This document shows, one piece after another, positions 18,388-27,419 of a DNA stretch of 64,000 bases (positions are counted from its first letter, which is position 1; every line of letters begins with the position of its first letter). The notes below the pieces were generated by a model. The model was not told where the DNA came from. It worked only from the letters and a program-made list of their open reading frames with translations, and did not search any database. Source of the stretch: Cryobacterium luteum (GTDB lineage Bacteria; Actinomycetota; Actinomycetes; Actinomycetales; Microbacteriaceae). Where the stretch lies: assembly GCF_900110125.1 (NCBI RefSeq), contig NZ_FOCN01000008.1:82472-146471 (forward strand), written 5' to 3'. The translations under genes and the position numbers were made by a program.

Positions 18388-19368
18388 CTACCGTTCACGG
18401 TCGGCGGGCCGGGAATGCGGCGGCGCGGCCCGGCGGCCGGTCGGCGCCGCCGCCACCCGCCCGTCCATCCACTCCACCGGCAGCCCGAGGGCGTCGACCG
18501 TGGCCGGGGAGGTCGTGAATTGGCGACCGAGGGCGGCGACCGCGTGCACCTGAACGGCGGTGACGACCATATTCACCCAGCGGATGGTGTCCTCACTTTT
18601 ACGACTCGCGTCGACGACCACCCAAACCTGGTCGGCGCCGATCGCGGTGAGTGTCGCGGTACGGGCGATGGCGTCTGAGGCGGGTTCCAGCCCGTAGGCG
18701 ATAAAGGTGCTGTGGCCGCTGGCCACACCGTTGGCCCTGGCCAGCACGGCGCCGCGCCGGTCGTCGACTCGATCGATGCTGCCCTCGAGCAGGGTGCCCG
18801 AGACGCGGAGCTCCCCCGCGCCGGCAACCCGCAGCATGAGGCGGGCGATGGTGAGCGGGTCGTCTTCGAGCCCAACGATCAGCACGAGATCGCCCGGCCG
18901 GGTAAGCGGAACGGGAACGGGCGGTCGGGCGAGCATGGGTGCGGCAGCCGGTGCCGGCGGCTCGGCCGGCGCTGTGGGATCGACCGCCGCGTTCGGAACG
19001 ACAACTCGTGAGGTGGCGAAGGTGAGTTCGTCCATGAGCCTGGCGAATCCGTCAGAAGCCGTCGACAGCTGCGGGGAGGTCTGCGCCGGGTACAGCCGGG
19101 ATTCGGCCTCGTCGGCGTCGTCGAGCAGGGCAGCGATACCGAGCCGGGCCGAGATGTCGAGTCCGGCGTGCGCCGACTTCGTACGCTCTGCCGGTTCCGG
19201 CACTTCGACCGTGATCTCGTAGTGCTGGCGCGCGAAGAAGCCGCGGATGCCGCCGACGGTGATCCGCTCCGCCGCGACGATGGTGGCGTTGGAACCGTGT
19301 TCGGCGATTACTCGTTCCTGCAACTCCCGCAGGGTAGGACCCTCAAGCAGAAATCGTTTCGGCTCCAC
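18388..19368 (-). CDS. FlhF-like protein lacking the SRP-type GTPase domain
   Basis: This 326-residue protein starts with a region like the N-terminal domain of FlhF (RFLLEGPTLRELQERVIAEH, then GGIRGFFARQHYEITVEVPE). A Pro/Ala-rich linker follows at about residues 130-165, then an alpha/beta region (about 165-300). No G1 GKTT loop or other GTPase motif is visible, although true FlhF is an SRP-type GTPase that places flagella. Position after flhA, where flhF usually sits, supports the relation. The start is uncertain: I used GTG at 19368, overlapping the end of flhA by 26 bases. Confidence 0.6.
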   Translation of the reverse strand: MEPKRFLLEGPTLRELQERVIAEHGSNATIVAAERITVGGIRGFFARQHYEITVEVPEPAERTKSAHAGLDISARLGIAALLDDADEAESRLYPAQTSPQLSTASDGFARLMDELTFATSRVVVPNAAVDPTAPAEPPAPAAAPMLARPPVPVPLTRPGDLVLIVGLEDDPLTIARLMLRVAGAGELRVSGTLLEGSIDRVDDRRGAVLARANGVASGHSTFIAYGLEPASDAIARTATLTAIGADQVWVVVDASRKSEDTIRWVNMVVTAVQVHAVAALGRQFTTSPATVDALGLPVEWMDGRVAAAPTGRRAAPPHSRPADRER

Positions 19369-21394
19369 GGACCACACCCACCGTCTCAATGGTCACATTC
19401 GCCGACGTTACTTCCTGGTATGACAATACCGGCAGGCCACCGGTCTGGGTGGAGATGAGGCGGCGGATAGCCGGACGCAGGGCCGGAGCACACACGAGAA
19501 CGGCGGTCTGGCCGCTCGCCTCCACGTTCGCGACCGAGCTGCGCACCGAAGCGAGCACCGTTTCGAGTCGCGCGGGATCCATGAGAATCTGGGTGCCCTG
19601 ATCGGAGGGCCGCAGTCCCTCGAGCATGGCTTGTTCCAGGGTCGGATCGATCATGATCACACGCAGCAGTGTGCCGTCGAGATACTGCGCGGTCAGAGCG
19701 GGGCCGAGCGCCTGACGGGCGGCCTCGACCAGTCCTTCGGCCTCGTTCGACGCCTTCGCGCGGAGCGACAGTGCCTCGTAGATGCGCGGCAGGTCGTTGA
19801 TCGGTATCTGCTCGACGAGCAGCCCCTGCAACACCCGCTGCACCTCGGCGAGGGAGAGCAGGCCCGGAATGAGATCGTCGACGGCCGAGGGATTGACCTG
19901 TTTAACCCCGTCCGTGAGCACCCGCACGTCTTCGCGGGTGAGCAACCGGGCCGCATTGGTGGTGATGATCGACGACAGATGGGTGACCACGACCGACACC
20001 CGGTCGATCACGGTGGCGCCGGTCATCTCGGCGCTGTGGCGCATCTCACTCGGCACCCATTTGCCGGCGAGTCCGAACACGGGCTCGATCGTGACCTGCC
20101 CCGGCAGGGTGTCAAGGGCGTCACCGAGGGCGAGCACCTTGCCGGCTGGTGCCAGCCCGCGCCCATATTCGACGCCGGCGATGCGAATGACGTAGGTCGA
20201 CGACGGCAGGTCGACGCTGTCGCGGGTGCGCACCGGCGGTACCACGACTCCCAGATCCATGGCGATCTTGCGGCGCAGGCCGCGCACCCGGGCGAGCAGG
20301 TCGTCGGAGGCACCGGAGACGAGGTCGACGAGGTCGGGCGAGAGCATAATCTCCAGCGCGTGCACCCTCATCTGCTCGATCAGGTCCTCGGTCGTGTCCG
20401 TCTTGGGAGCGCTCTTCTCCGACGCCGTTGTGGCCTCGATGCTCGCCTGCTTGGTGGCCTCACCGGCCTTGATCCGTTGGGCGATCAGCATGAGTGCCGT
20501 CCCCACGATGAGGAACGGCAGCACCGGCATGCCCGGGATGAGTGCCATCAGAACGGCTGCGGCGCCAGCAATGGTCAGGGCGTTGCGCGACTGGGTGAGC
20601 TGAGCGGATGCCGTCGACCCGATGTCGGTCTCCGCGTTCGAGCGGGTGACGATCATGCCGGTGGACACGGCCATGAGCAGAGCCGGAATCTGCGTGACGA
20701 GACCGTCGCCGATGGTGAGCAGGGCGTAGGTGTTGACCGCCTCGCCGATCTCCAGACCGCGCTGCAGCATGCCAATGGCGATGCCGCCGATGATGTTGAT
20801 GATGATGATGATGAGGCCGGCGATCGCGTCACCCTTGACGAACTTCGAGGCACCGTCCATGGCGCCGTAGAAGTCGGCTTCGGCCGACACCTCGGCGCGA
20901 CGGTCCTTGGCCTGGGCGTCGGTGATCAGGCCGGCGTTGAGGTCGGCGTCGATGGCCATCTGCTTGCCCGGCATGGCGTCGAGGGTGAATCGGGCGCCGA
21001 CCTCGGCCACACGCTCGGCACCCTTGGTGACGACGACGAACTGGATCACGACAAGAATGAGAAAGATGACCGCGCCGATGATGATCGAGCCGCCGACGGC
21101 GACGTGTCCGAAGGCCTCGATCACCTGGCCGGCGTAGCCTTCGCCGAGGACCAGGCGGGTGGATGCCACGTTGAGGCCGAGCCGGAACAGGGTAGCGACG
21201 AGCAGCAGCGAGGGAAAAACCGAGAAGTCGAGCGGCTTCTTCACGAACATCGTCGTGAGCAGGGTGACCAGGCCGAGCATGATGTTGAGAATGATCAGGA
21301 TGTCGAGCAGGCCGGCGGGGATCGGCACGACCAGCAGCAGGATGATGCCGACCACGCCGACCGGAACGGCGAGTTTGATGAGATTGCGATTCAC
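19343..21394 (-). CDS. flhA: Flagellar export gate protein FlhA
   Basis: This 683-residue protein is the main export-gate component of the flagellar type III apparatus. The N-terminal half has eight or so membrane segments and the conserved cytoplasmic FHIPEP loop region (here GARFTLDAMPGKQMAIDADL and AEADFYGAMDGASKFVKGDA). The C-terminal half is the cytosolic ring domain that receives chaperone-substrate complexes. The GTG at 21394 follows GGAGG and overlaps the flhB stop; the frame is open upstream but that part is a shadow of flhB. Confidence 0.96.
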   Translation of the reverse strand: MNRNLIKLAVPVGVVGIILLLVVPIPAGLLDILIILNIMLGLVTLLTTMFVKKPLDFSVFPSLLLVATLFRLGLNVASTRLVLGEGYAGQVIEAFGHVAVGGSIIIGAVIFLILVVIQFVVVTKGAERVAEVGARFTLDAMPGKQMAIDADLNAGLITDAQAKDRRAEVSAEADFYGAMDGASKFVKGDAIAGLIIIIINIIGGIAIGMLQRGLEIGEAVNTYALLTIGDGLVTQIPALLMAVSTGMIVTRSNAETDIGSTASAQLTQSRNALTIAGAAAVLMALIPGMPVLPFLIVGTALMLIAQRIKAGEATKQASIEATTASEKSAPKTDTTEDLIEQMRVHALEIMLSPDLVDLVSGASDDLLARVRGLRRKIAMDLGVVVPPVRTRDSVDLPSSTYVIRIAGVEYGRGLAPAGKVLALGDALDTLPGQVTIEPVFGLAGKWVPSEMRHSAEMTGATVIDRVSVVVTHLSSIITTNAARLLTREDVRVLTDGVKQVNPSAVDDLIPGLLSLAEVQRVLQGLLVEQIPINDLPRIYEALSLRAKASNEAEGLVEAARQALGPALTAQYLDGTLLRVIMIDPTLEQAMLEGLRPSDQGTQILMDPARLETVLASVRSSVANVEASGQTAVLVCAPALRPAIRRLISTQTGGLPVLSYQEVTSANVTIETVGVVRGAETISA

Positions 21395-22521
21395 GAACGG
21401 CCTCCGGCGGTCTGCGGTGATGACGATGATGATGCGGCGGTGAGTGCGCTCATGGTGTGCGTTCCCGCCGTGCTGCCCCGCTTGTGCAGTGCCATGACGA
21501 AGGCCAGCACGCGGGCGACCGCGTTGTACAGTTCGGTCGGGATCTCGTCGCCGATCTCGCACGCCGCGTGCAGGGCCCGCGCGAGGGGAACGTCCTGCAC
21601 GATGGGCACGTGATCGGTATCGGCCTGCACTCGAATGCGGGCGGCCACGTGGCCGACGCCCTTGGCGACCACGCGCGGTGCTGATTTGCCTGGCTCGTAT
21701 TTGAGGGCCACTGCCACGTGGGTCGGGTTGACCAGAACGACGTTCGCGTCGGAGACCGAGGCGATCATGCGGTTGCGGCTCATCATCAGCTGGCGGGATC
21801 GGCGCTGCGATTTGATCAGCGGGTCACCCTCCGAGGCCTTGTTCTCGTCCTTGACCTCTTTCTTTGTCATCATGGTTTTCTTGCGGTTGCGTTTCATGAT
21901 GACGAAGATGTCGGCGGCGGCGAGTACGAGCCCGGCCGCAACGGCCGCCTGCAGCAGCGCGCCCGTTCCCCCGGCAGCGGCGGCGAGCAACTCCGACACC
22001 GGCAGCCCCCCGGCGGTGAGCAGCACCGGCATCAGTCCCTGAATGACCAGGTACAGCACGAGCCCCACGGCGGCCGTTTTGGCGAGCACCTTCACGCCCT
22101 CCCAGAGCGCCTGGGTGCCGAACACCCGTTTCATGCCGGTGACGAGGTTGAATTGTTCGTATTTGCCGGTGAATTTCTTGAAGTGGATGCCGCCCTGCAG
22201 TGCTGCTCCGCCCAGAACGACGATGAGTACCACGACGAAGAAGGGCGTGAGGATATCGGCCAGCGAGGCCAGCCCGTTGCCGAGGGCTTCCACCGCTACG
22301 GTCGGGTCAGGGTTGCTGGCGAGGGTGCCGATAAGGTACATCTGATCGGTTCCGGCTGCCCCGCCGGCCGCGATGGTGGCCGGCAGCATGAGGCCGGCGG
22401 CGCCCACGCCGAGCCAGGCGGTGACATCCTGCGATTTGGACAGCTCGCCCTTTTCGCGCACCCGCTTCATGCGCTTCTGGGTGGCTTGTTCGGTCTTTTC
22501 GCCGGAGTCAGCGTCGGACAT
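21391..22521 (-). CDS. flhB: Flagellar export switch protein FlhB
   Basis: The protein has 376 residues: four membrane segments and a cytoplasmic domain with the autocleavage site NPTH (in VVLVNPTHVAVALKYEPG, about residue 268). Cleavage there switches the export machine from rod/hook to filament substrates, together with the FliK ruler. The N-terminus EKTEQATQKRMKRVREKGEL is typical. The stop overlaps the flhA start. Confidence 0.96.
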   Translation of the reverse strand: MSDADSGEKTEQATQKRMKRVREKGELSKSQDVTAWLGVGAAGLMLPATIAAGGAAGTDQMYLIGTLASNPDPTVAVEALGNGLASLADILTPFFVVVLIVVLGGAALQGGIHFKKFTGKYEQFNLVTGMKRVFGTQALWEGVKVLAKTAAVGLVLYLVIQGLMPVLLTAGGLPVSELLAAAAGGTGALLQAAVAAGLVLAAADIFVIMKRNRKKTMMTKKEVKDENKASEGDPLIKSQRRSRQLMMSRNRMIASVSDANVVLVNPTHVAVALKYEPGKSAPRVVAKGVGHVAARIRVQADTDHVPIVQDVPLARALHAACEIGDEIPTELYNAVARVLAFVMALHKRGSTAGTHTMSALTAASSSSSPQTAGGRS

Positions 22522-23280
22522 CTACTTCACCCCCATGAGGGCGTCCAGGGCCTGGCCGGTGAGGGACGACACGATACGGGGCAGGGCCACGAACACCGTC
22601 GCGGCCAGGCTCAGTGTGATGAGGATCTTCAGCGGAAAACCGAGTGCGAACGCGTTCAAGGCGGGGGCGACCCGCGTGAGCAGGCCGAGGCCGGCATCCG
22701 CTAGAAAAAGTACGACAAGCAGCGGGCCGGCGATCTGCACGGCGGCGAGGAACATCTGAGTGGTACCGGAGATGATCGCCTGCGCGGGGGCGGCCAGGTC
22801 GATGCCGGAGCCGAGCGGGATGGCGCTGTAGCTGCGGAACAGGCCGCCGAGCACGAGTTGGTACGCGCCGGAGGCGAACATGAGCGCGAGGGCGGTCATC
22901 TGGAACAGGCGGGTGAACTGGGCACCGTTGACCATCGACTGCGGGTCGAAGCCCTGCGCCATCTGGAATCCGCTGAACATGTCGATGAGGCCACCGGCCG
23001 ACTGCACGGCGGCGAAAACCAGAAAAACCAAGAAGCCCAGGGTGGCGCCGACCAGAATTTCCAGGATGAGGGCCCCGACGAAACCGGCGGTGTTCTGGGA
23101 GACGTAGTCGGCGGTGACCCGCGGCGAGACGGCGAGAGCCAGGCCGATGGCGAGCATGGCTTTGATGCGTGCGGGAAAGGCCCGGTACGAGAACGGCGGT
23201 GCGATGATCAGAAAGGCGACCATGCGCACACCGGCGAGCATGACGGCTTCGATCCAGGCGAAGTTGAGGTTGAACTCCAC
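22522..23280 (-). CDS. fliR: Flagellar export protein FliR
   Basis: This 252-residue membrane protein is part of the FliP-FliQ-FliR export channel. It shows the family FQMAQGFDPQSMVNG segment (about residues 104-118) and six or so hydrophobic helices, ending with ALDALMGVK. The GTG start lies one base after the fliQ stop, and fliR is directly adjacent to flhB. Confidence 0.94.
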   Translation of the reverse strand: MEFNLNFAWIEAVMLAGVRMVAFLIIAPPFSYRAFPARIKAMLAIGLALAVSPRVTADYVSQNTAGFVGALILEILVGATLGFLVFLVFAAVQSAGGLIDMFSGFQMAQGFDPQSMVNGAQFTRLFQMTALALMFASGAYQLVLGGLFRSYSAIPLGSGIDLAAPAQAIISGTTQMFLAAVQIAGPLLVVLFLADAGLGLLTRVAPALNAFALGFPLKILITLSLAATVFVALPRIVSSLTGQALDALMGVK

Positions 23281-23281
23281 G

Positions 23282-23557
23282 TCAGCCTCCTCCGAGCAGC
23301 GCGGGGATCTTTTCGAACATCTGGTTGGTGAACGCGACCGATTCGGCGATCATCCAGTGGCCGCAGATGAGCAGGGCCAGGGAGACGGCGACGGCCTTGG
23401 GCACGAACGACAGGGTGACTTCCTGAATCTGCGTGATCGACTGCATCAACGAAATGGCGAACCCCACCACGAGCGCGGTGATGAGTACCGGCGCCGACAG
23501 CTTGGCGGCGAGAATGAGCGCCTGCAGGCCGATGTCGAGTACCGCATTGGTGTTCAT
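23282..23557 (-). CDS. fliQ: Flagellar export protein FliQ
   Basis: This 91-residue protein forms two transmembrane hairpin helices (ALILAAKLSAPVLITALVVG and SLALLICGHWMIAES) separated by the conserved LMQSITQIQEVTLSFVPK loop. It is a subunit of the export channel. The ATG at 23557 overlaps the fliP stop (ATGA); the frame is open 16 codons further but that would lie inside fliP. Confidence 0.94.
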   Translation of the reverse strand: MNTNAVLDIGLQALILAAKLSAPVLITALVVGFAISLMQSITQIQEVTLSFVPKAVAVSLALLICGHWMIAESVAFTNQMFEKIPALLGGG

Positions 23558-24432
23558 GTATTCAGCTGATAACTGCCGATGAGGCTCGTGATGATGAGCC
23601 CCCAACCGTCGACGAGCACGAACAGCAGAATTTTGAACGGTAGCGAGATCATGACGGGCGGCAGCATCATCATGCCCATCGACATCAACGCTGCGGAGAC
23701 GACGATGTCGATGACCAGGAAGGGGATGAAGATGACGAAACCGATGATGAACGCGGCGCGCAATTCCGAGATCATGAAGGCCGGGATGAGGGTGAGCAGG
23801 GTCACGTCAGCCGGGTTGTCGGGGTTGGGCTGGTCGGCGGCCCGGGTCATCAGGGCCAGGTCTTCGCCGCGGGTGTTGGCGAGCATGAATTGCCGCAACG
23901 GCTCCGAACCCAGATCGAGCGCGTCGGTGAAATTGAGCGAACCGTCGAGGTAGGGCTGCAGGGCCACGGTGTTGATGTCGGTCAGCACGGGCGCCATGAT
24001 GAACAGCGACAGAAAAAGGGCGAGGCCGGCGAGTACCTGGTTGGGCGGGATCGACGGCAGCGCGAGCGCGTTGCGGGTCATGGCGAGCACGACGAAAATC
24101 TTCGTGAAGCTCGTCATCATGAGCAGCAGCGCCGGTGCGACCGACAGCAGGGTGATGCCCAGAAGGGTGACGATCGCCGAGGAAGGAGCACCGTCGGGGC
24201 CGTTGATGTCAACGCTCAGACCGCCACCGCCGGTGTCGGACGGGTCGGTTGGATCGGTCGGCAGGGTCGGGTCGGTGGGACTGTCCGGCATGGCCGGGTC
24301 GACCGGCAGGGCGTGCACGACGCTCACGCTGAGCCAGAGCAGCGCCGCGGTGATGACGACAATCGCCAGAATCAGGAGGCCGAGGCGGGCAGAGGTCTGT
24401 CGGCGCACTGCACGGCTGGCCGCGGTGTTCAC
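23554..24432 (-). CDS. fliP: Flagellar export protein FliP
   Basis: This 292-residue protein has the FliP family core from about residue 85 on: MMTSFTKIFVVLAMTRNAL, PPNQVLAGLALFLSLFIMAP and LIPAFMISELRAAFIIGF. An N-terminal hydrophobic stretch acts as the cleavable signal typical of FliP. Between them lies a low-complexity segment rich in Pro, Asp and Thr (PTDPTLPTDPTDPSD), which lengthens the extracytoplasmic part. The GTG start overlaps the fliO stop. Confidence 0.95.
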   Translation of the reverse strand: MNTAASRAVRRQTSARLGLLILAIVVITAALLWLSVSVVHALPVDPAMPDSPTDPTLPTDPTDPSDTGGGGLSVDINGPDGAPSSAIVTLLGITLLSVAPALLLMMTSFTKIFVVLAMTRNALALPSIPPNQVLAGLALFLSLFIMAPVLTDINTVALQPYLDGSLNFTDALDLGSEPLRQFMLANTRGEDLALMTRAADQPNPDNPADVTLLTLIPAFMISELRAAFIIGFVIFIPFLVIDIVVSAALMSMGMMMLPPVMISLPFKILLFVLVDGWGLIITSLIGSYQLNT

Positions 24433-24884
24433 TGTTTGGGCCGAAGCAGGGCGGCCGCCTGGCGCCAGGTCGAGGGCGACAGAATCGACCCGGCCAGTGC
24501 GGCCGACGCAACTGGTGGTTGAACGGGAGCCGCATCATCCGCTGTAGCCGTGGCGAGGGATCGGGCGAACGCTATCGCCGGGGTCGAGGCCGGCCCTCCC
24601 AGCAGCGAGATGGCGTCGTCGAGGGTCGACGTGGTCGCGGGCGATTTCTCGTGCAGCACCGTCACCGCCTGCTCGGTCACGCCGAGAACGAGACGCGTTC
24701 CCTCGACCTCAATGACGACGACGGATGCCTTCTGCCCGATGGGCTGGCGACCCACGACGGTCACGGGGTTGGCGACATTTTTGCCGAGCGCCCCACGCGA
24801 CAGGCGTCGCTGCAGGTACCAGAGCAGTGCGAGCACCACGCCCAGCGACAGAACGACGCGCGCCGCGACAATAAGGGTGTCCAC
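24429..24884 (-). CDS. fliO: Flagellar export assembly protein FliO
   Basis: This 151-residue protein has one N-terminal membrane helix (VVLSLGVVLALLWYLQRRL) and a small cytoplasmic domain with the FliO pattern VVGRQPIGQKASVVVIEVEG and LVLGVTEQ. FliO helps FliP assemble. The GTG start directly abuts the fliN stop, and the gene order fliM-fliN-fliO-fliP-fliQ-fliR is standard. Confidence 0.9.
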   Translation of the reverse strand: MDTLIVAARVVLSLGVVLALLWYLQRRLSRGALGKNVANPVTVVGRQPIGQKASVVVIEVEGTRLVLGVTEQAVTVLHEKSPATTSTLDDAISLLGGPASTPAIAFARSLATATADDAAPVQPPVASAALAGSILSPSTWRQAAALLRPKQ

Positions 24885-25592
24885 TTACGACAGCCCCTCC
24901 GCAACATCGAGAATCTGCGTGATACGCACGGCGTAGTCCTGGTCGACGACGACGATCTCGCCGTGGGCGATGAGCCGGCCGTTGAGCAGAATGTCGGCTG
25001 GAGCGCCGGCGGACCGGTCCAGTTCGATGACCGCGCCCGGCTTGAGCGAGAGCACGTCCCGCACCGACATGCGGGTGCGGCCGATCTCCACCGTCAACGA
25101 CATTTCCACGTTGCTGATACGGCCGAGGTTTCCCATGACGGTGCGGTCTGAGGCCGAACTCGGCCCGCCCACGGTGCCGTTCTGGCGCACGCGTATCGCG
25201 AACCATCCGGTGACGACTCCACCCGCGCTGAGTTCGAATACCGCGGTGTCGTCGGCGGCGAACAGCGCCGAGGCGTCTTCCATTCGGGAATCTCCGAGTA
25301 CACCGATGCCCAGCACCCCGGATGCGCTTTCCAAGGCCGGACGCAGCACGTCCTGGCTGGAGACGAGGGACGGATTCGCGCCGGCTGCGGCGTCGAGCGA
25401 TGCCGAGTCGCTGAGCACCACGGCAAGGTCGGCCGACGTCGTTCCCACGAAGGAGGCGACCACGGCCGAACGTACCCGAGAGGACAGTTCGACGCTTCCG
25501 GCATGAGCCAGAGCCTGCAACGGCACGGTCGTCGGCAGCACCCGAATAAGCGCTTCAACGGCGACTTCGGGGATGGAACGGGTAGAAATCAT
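24885..25592 (-). CDS. fliN: Flagellar motor switch protein FliN/FliY
   Basis: The 235-residue protein ends in the SpoA (FliN) domain: VEMSLTVEIGRTRMSVRDVL, LKPGAVIELDRSAGAPADIL and GRLIAHGEIVVVDQDYAVRI (about residues 158-225). The N-terminal 150 residues look like the CheC-type domain of FliY proteins, but the ExxN phosphatase motif is not evident. It forms the C-ring with FliG and FliM. Its start overlaps the fliM stop. Confidence 0.9.
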   Translation of the reverse strand: MISTRSIPEVAVEALIRVLPTTVPLQALAHAGSVELSSRVRSAVVASFVGTTSADLAVVLSDSASLDAAAGANPSLVSSQDVLRPALESASGVLGIGVLGDSRMEDASALFAADDTAVFELSAGGVVTGWFAIRVRQNGTVGGPSSASDRTVMGNLGRISNVEMSLTVEIGRTRMSVRDVLSLKPGAVIELDRSAGAPADILLNGRLIAHGEIVVVDQDYAVRITQILDVAEGLS

Positions 25593-26500
25593 TGAGCAGT
25601 CTCCTCGGTATCAATGACGATGCAGGCCAGACGGGAACCATTCGCACCCACTGCCGCGCGGGCCAGGGCCTGGCCGTCCACGGTCAGGTCGAGCGGACGA
25701 TGCTGGGGATGCGGAATGTGCAGGACGTCACCGACGGCGAGCGACAGAATGCGACTCGGCAACACGTGCGCGGTCTCGAGGCGCAACGATACGTCCACCG
25801 GGACGGCGGCGATCTGCGCCTGCAGAAACTGGGCGGCGTTCGAGGTCGTGCTCGTCGGATTCGCTTCGCCCAGCTGCGGCATCAATGCCGCCGCCGGAAT
25901 GGCAACCGTGGCCGTAGCCGTCACCTTTTCCACCCGGATGGCGAAGGTGGCGACGACCATGAGATCGCCGGTCGCTGCCGCCTGCGCAAACTGCGAGTTG
26001 TACTGGATGGCCTCAACGCCCATCTCATTGACGATGAGTGGTCCGAATGAATAGCGGAGGTCTTCCAGGCTCTCGGCGATGAGTTTGCGAATGAGGGCTA
26101 GTTCTATCTGGGTAAAATTGCGTTCCAGGAGCACGGGCAGGCTGCTGTTACCGCCGAGCATGTGGTTGACCCAGGTGAGCGCCGACGTGGTGGGAAACTG
26201 AATGACGGCGCGGGCTTCGATTCCGGCGACCGTGCACAGGACCATCGCGGTTTTCGGCGGCAGCGACCCGGCGTACTCGTCATAGGTGGCCATGAGCACC
26301 TGCTCGCAGGTCACCATGCAGAGCACACGCACGCGCGCGGTCAGCTGGGTGCCCCACTGGCGGGCAAAAGTCTCAAAGGCGAGCTCGAGTACCCTGGCAT
26401 GTTCGCGCGCCAGGGTCGTCGGGCGCCGAAAGTCGTACACCTCAACGGTTTTCGCCAATTTGGCGGGCGCACCGATATCTGCCTGAACGAGGACTGTCAC
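25589..26500 (-). CDS. fliM: Flagellar motor switch protein FliM without the CheY-binding N-terminus
   Basis: This 303-residue C-ring protein has the FliM middle domain (LPPKTAMVLCTVAGIEARAV, MLGGNSSLPVLLERNFTQIE, SFGPLIVNEMGVEAIQYNSQ) and a C-terminal SpoA-like domain (SRILSLAVGDVLHIPHPQHR). The N-terminus starts almost directly with KTVEVYDFRRPTTLAREHAR, so the short LSQxEIDxLL segment that binds CheY-P in other FliM proteins is missing. A sigma-28-type promoter ends eight bases before the GTG start, so the transcript should be nearly leaderless. Confidence 0.93.
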   Translation of the reverse strand: MTVLVQADIGAPAKLAKTVEVYDFRRPTTLAREHARVLELAFETFARQWGTQLTARVRVLCMVTCEQVLMATYDEYAGSLPPKTAMVLCTVAGIEARAVIQFPTTSALTWVNHMLGGNSSLPVLLERNFTQIELALIRKLIAESLEDLRYSFGPLIVNEMGVEAIQYNSQFAQAAATGDLMVVATFAIRVEKVTATATVAIPAAALMPQLGEANPTSTTSNAAQFLQAQIAAVPVDVSLRLETAHVLPSRILSLAVGDVLHIPHPQHRPLDLTVDGQALARAAVGANGSRLACIVIDTEETAQ

Positions 26501-26507
26501 GTTGGCA

Positions 26508-26534
26508 CTATCGGTCGCGGCACCGAAAAGGTTA
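26508..26534 (-). promoter_or_regulatory. Sigma-28 (FliA)-type promoter of fliM
   Basis: Read on the minus strand, the site is TAAC (preceded by C), 15 bases, then ACCGATAG. It matches the promoters of flgB, fliC and flgN in both boxes and exact spacing. The expected start of transcription is about base 26501, immediately before the fliM start codon at 26500. The site lies in the 61-base gap between motB and fliM. Confidence 0.8.
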
Positions 26535-26561
26535 GAAACCGCAGGTGACGGATGCTCACGG

Positions 26562-27419
26562 TCAATTACCTAAAACAGCCTCCGGAATGAGAGCACGCAC
26601 GCTATCGGGCTGATTGGAGAGCAGAACGATGTCCACGCGGCGGTTCTGCGCCATGTCTTCGGGCGCGGAGCCGGTCGTTGCCGGCTGGGCTGACCCGAAG
26701 GCCACGGCCGAGATCACCTCGCCCGCGACACCGCCCTGCTCGACCAGGCGCCGCAACACCTGGGTGGCTCGGCTGGCCGACAATTCCCAGTCGGTGGCGA
26801 ACGTCGCCGACTGCCCGTGTTTGTCAGCGTGCCCCTCAACCGAGATCTTCTGGCCGGTCGCCACGAGGGCCGGGGCGGCCGCGTCGAGCACCGCTGCTGC
26901 GGCGGCGGTCAAATCGGAACTGTCCGGCGCGAAGAAGGTCTCGCTCCCGATCAGCCCCAGGGTGAGCCCGCGATCGGTAATTTGAAACTCCACCAGGTCG
27001 GAGACTCCGGCGGTGGCGAGGTTGCCGGTGATCTGGGCTTGCAACTGATCGAGCTTCGCCACTTCGGCGACGGCGGTCGCCGCATTCGCCACGGCTTCCG
27101 CCGTTGCATCGGCGGGATCGATCGCATCGGCTGAATGCGTGACTTCGGTGGGTGATTCCCCCTCGTTGTCGACGAGGTCGGCGGGAACGACGACGCCTTC
27201 GGCCGTATCGACCATGCCGGCGTCGACCGCGCCGAAGCCGGTGGCGAGGGAGTTAGCGAGTTGCTCGTATTTGTCCTGGTCGACGGTCGACATGGCGAAC
27301 AGCACGATGAACATGCACATCAGCACGGTGACCATGTCCATGTACGACGCCATCCATCGCTCGTCGGGTCGAGTATCCTCCTCTTCGACCATTTTGCGGC
27401 GTTTTGCCCGCACACTCAT
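26562..27419 (-). CDS. motB: Flagellar stator protein MotB
   Basis: The 285-residue protein has a single N-terminal membrane helix with the proton-binding Asp in SYMDMVTVLMCMFIVLF (about residue 28) and an OmpA-like peptidoglycan-binding domain (KISVEGHADKHG, WELSASRATQVLRRL, NRRVDIVL). A roughly 100-residue acidic, Ala/Asp/Glu-rich linker lies between them. It anchors the stator to the cell wall. The ATG overlaps the motA stop. Confidence 0.94.
   Translation of the reverse strand: MSVRAKRRKMVEEEDTRPDERWMASYMDMVTVLMCMFIVLFAMSTVDQDKYEQLANSLATGFGAVDAGMVDTAEGVVVPADLVDNEGESPTEVTHSADAIDPADATAEAVANAATAVAEVAKLDQLQAQITGNLATAGVSDLVEFQITDRGLTLGLIGSETFFAPDSSDLTAAAAAVLDAAAPALVATGQKISVEGHADKHGQSATFATDWELSASRATQVLRRLVEQGGVAGEVISAVAFGSAQPATTGSAPEDMAQNRRVDIVLLSNQPDSVRALIPEAVLGN

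Noticed and set aside
19631..21613. 660-residue open frame on the plus strand
   Set aside because: It is the antisense of flhA, His/Arg/Asp-rich with no recognisable domain. The flhA frame has full family motifs.
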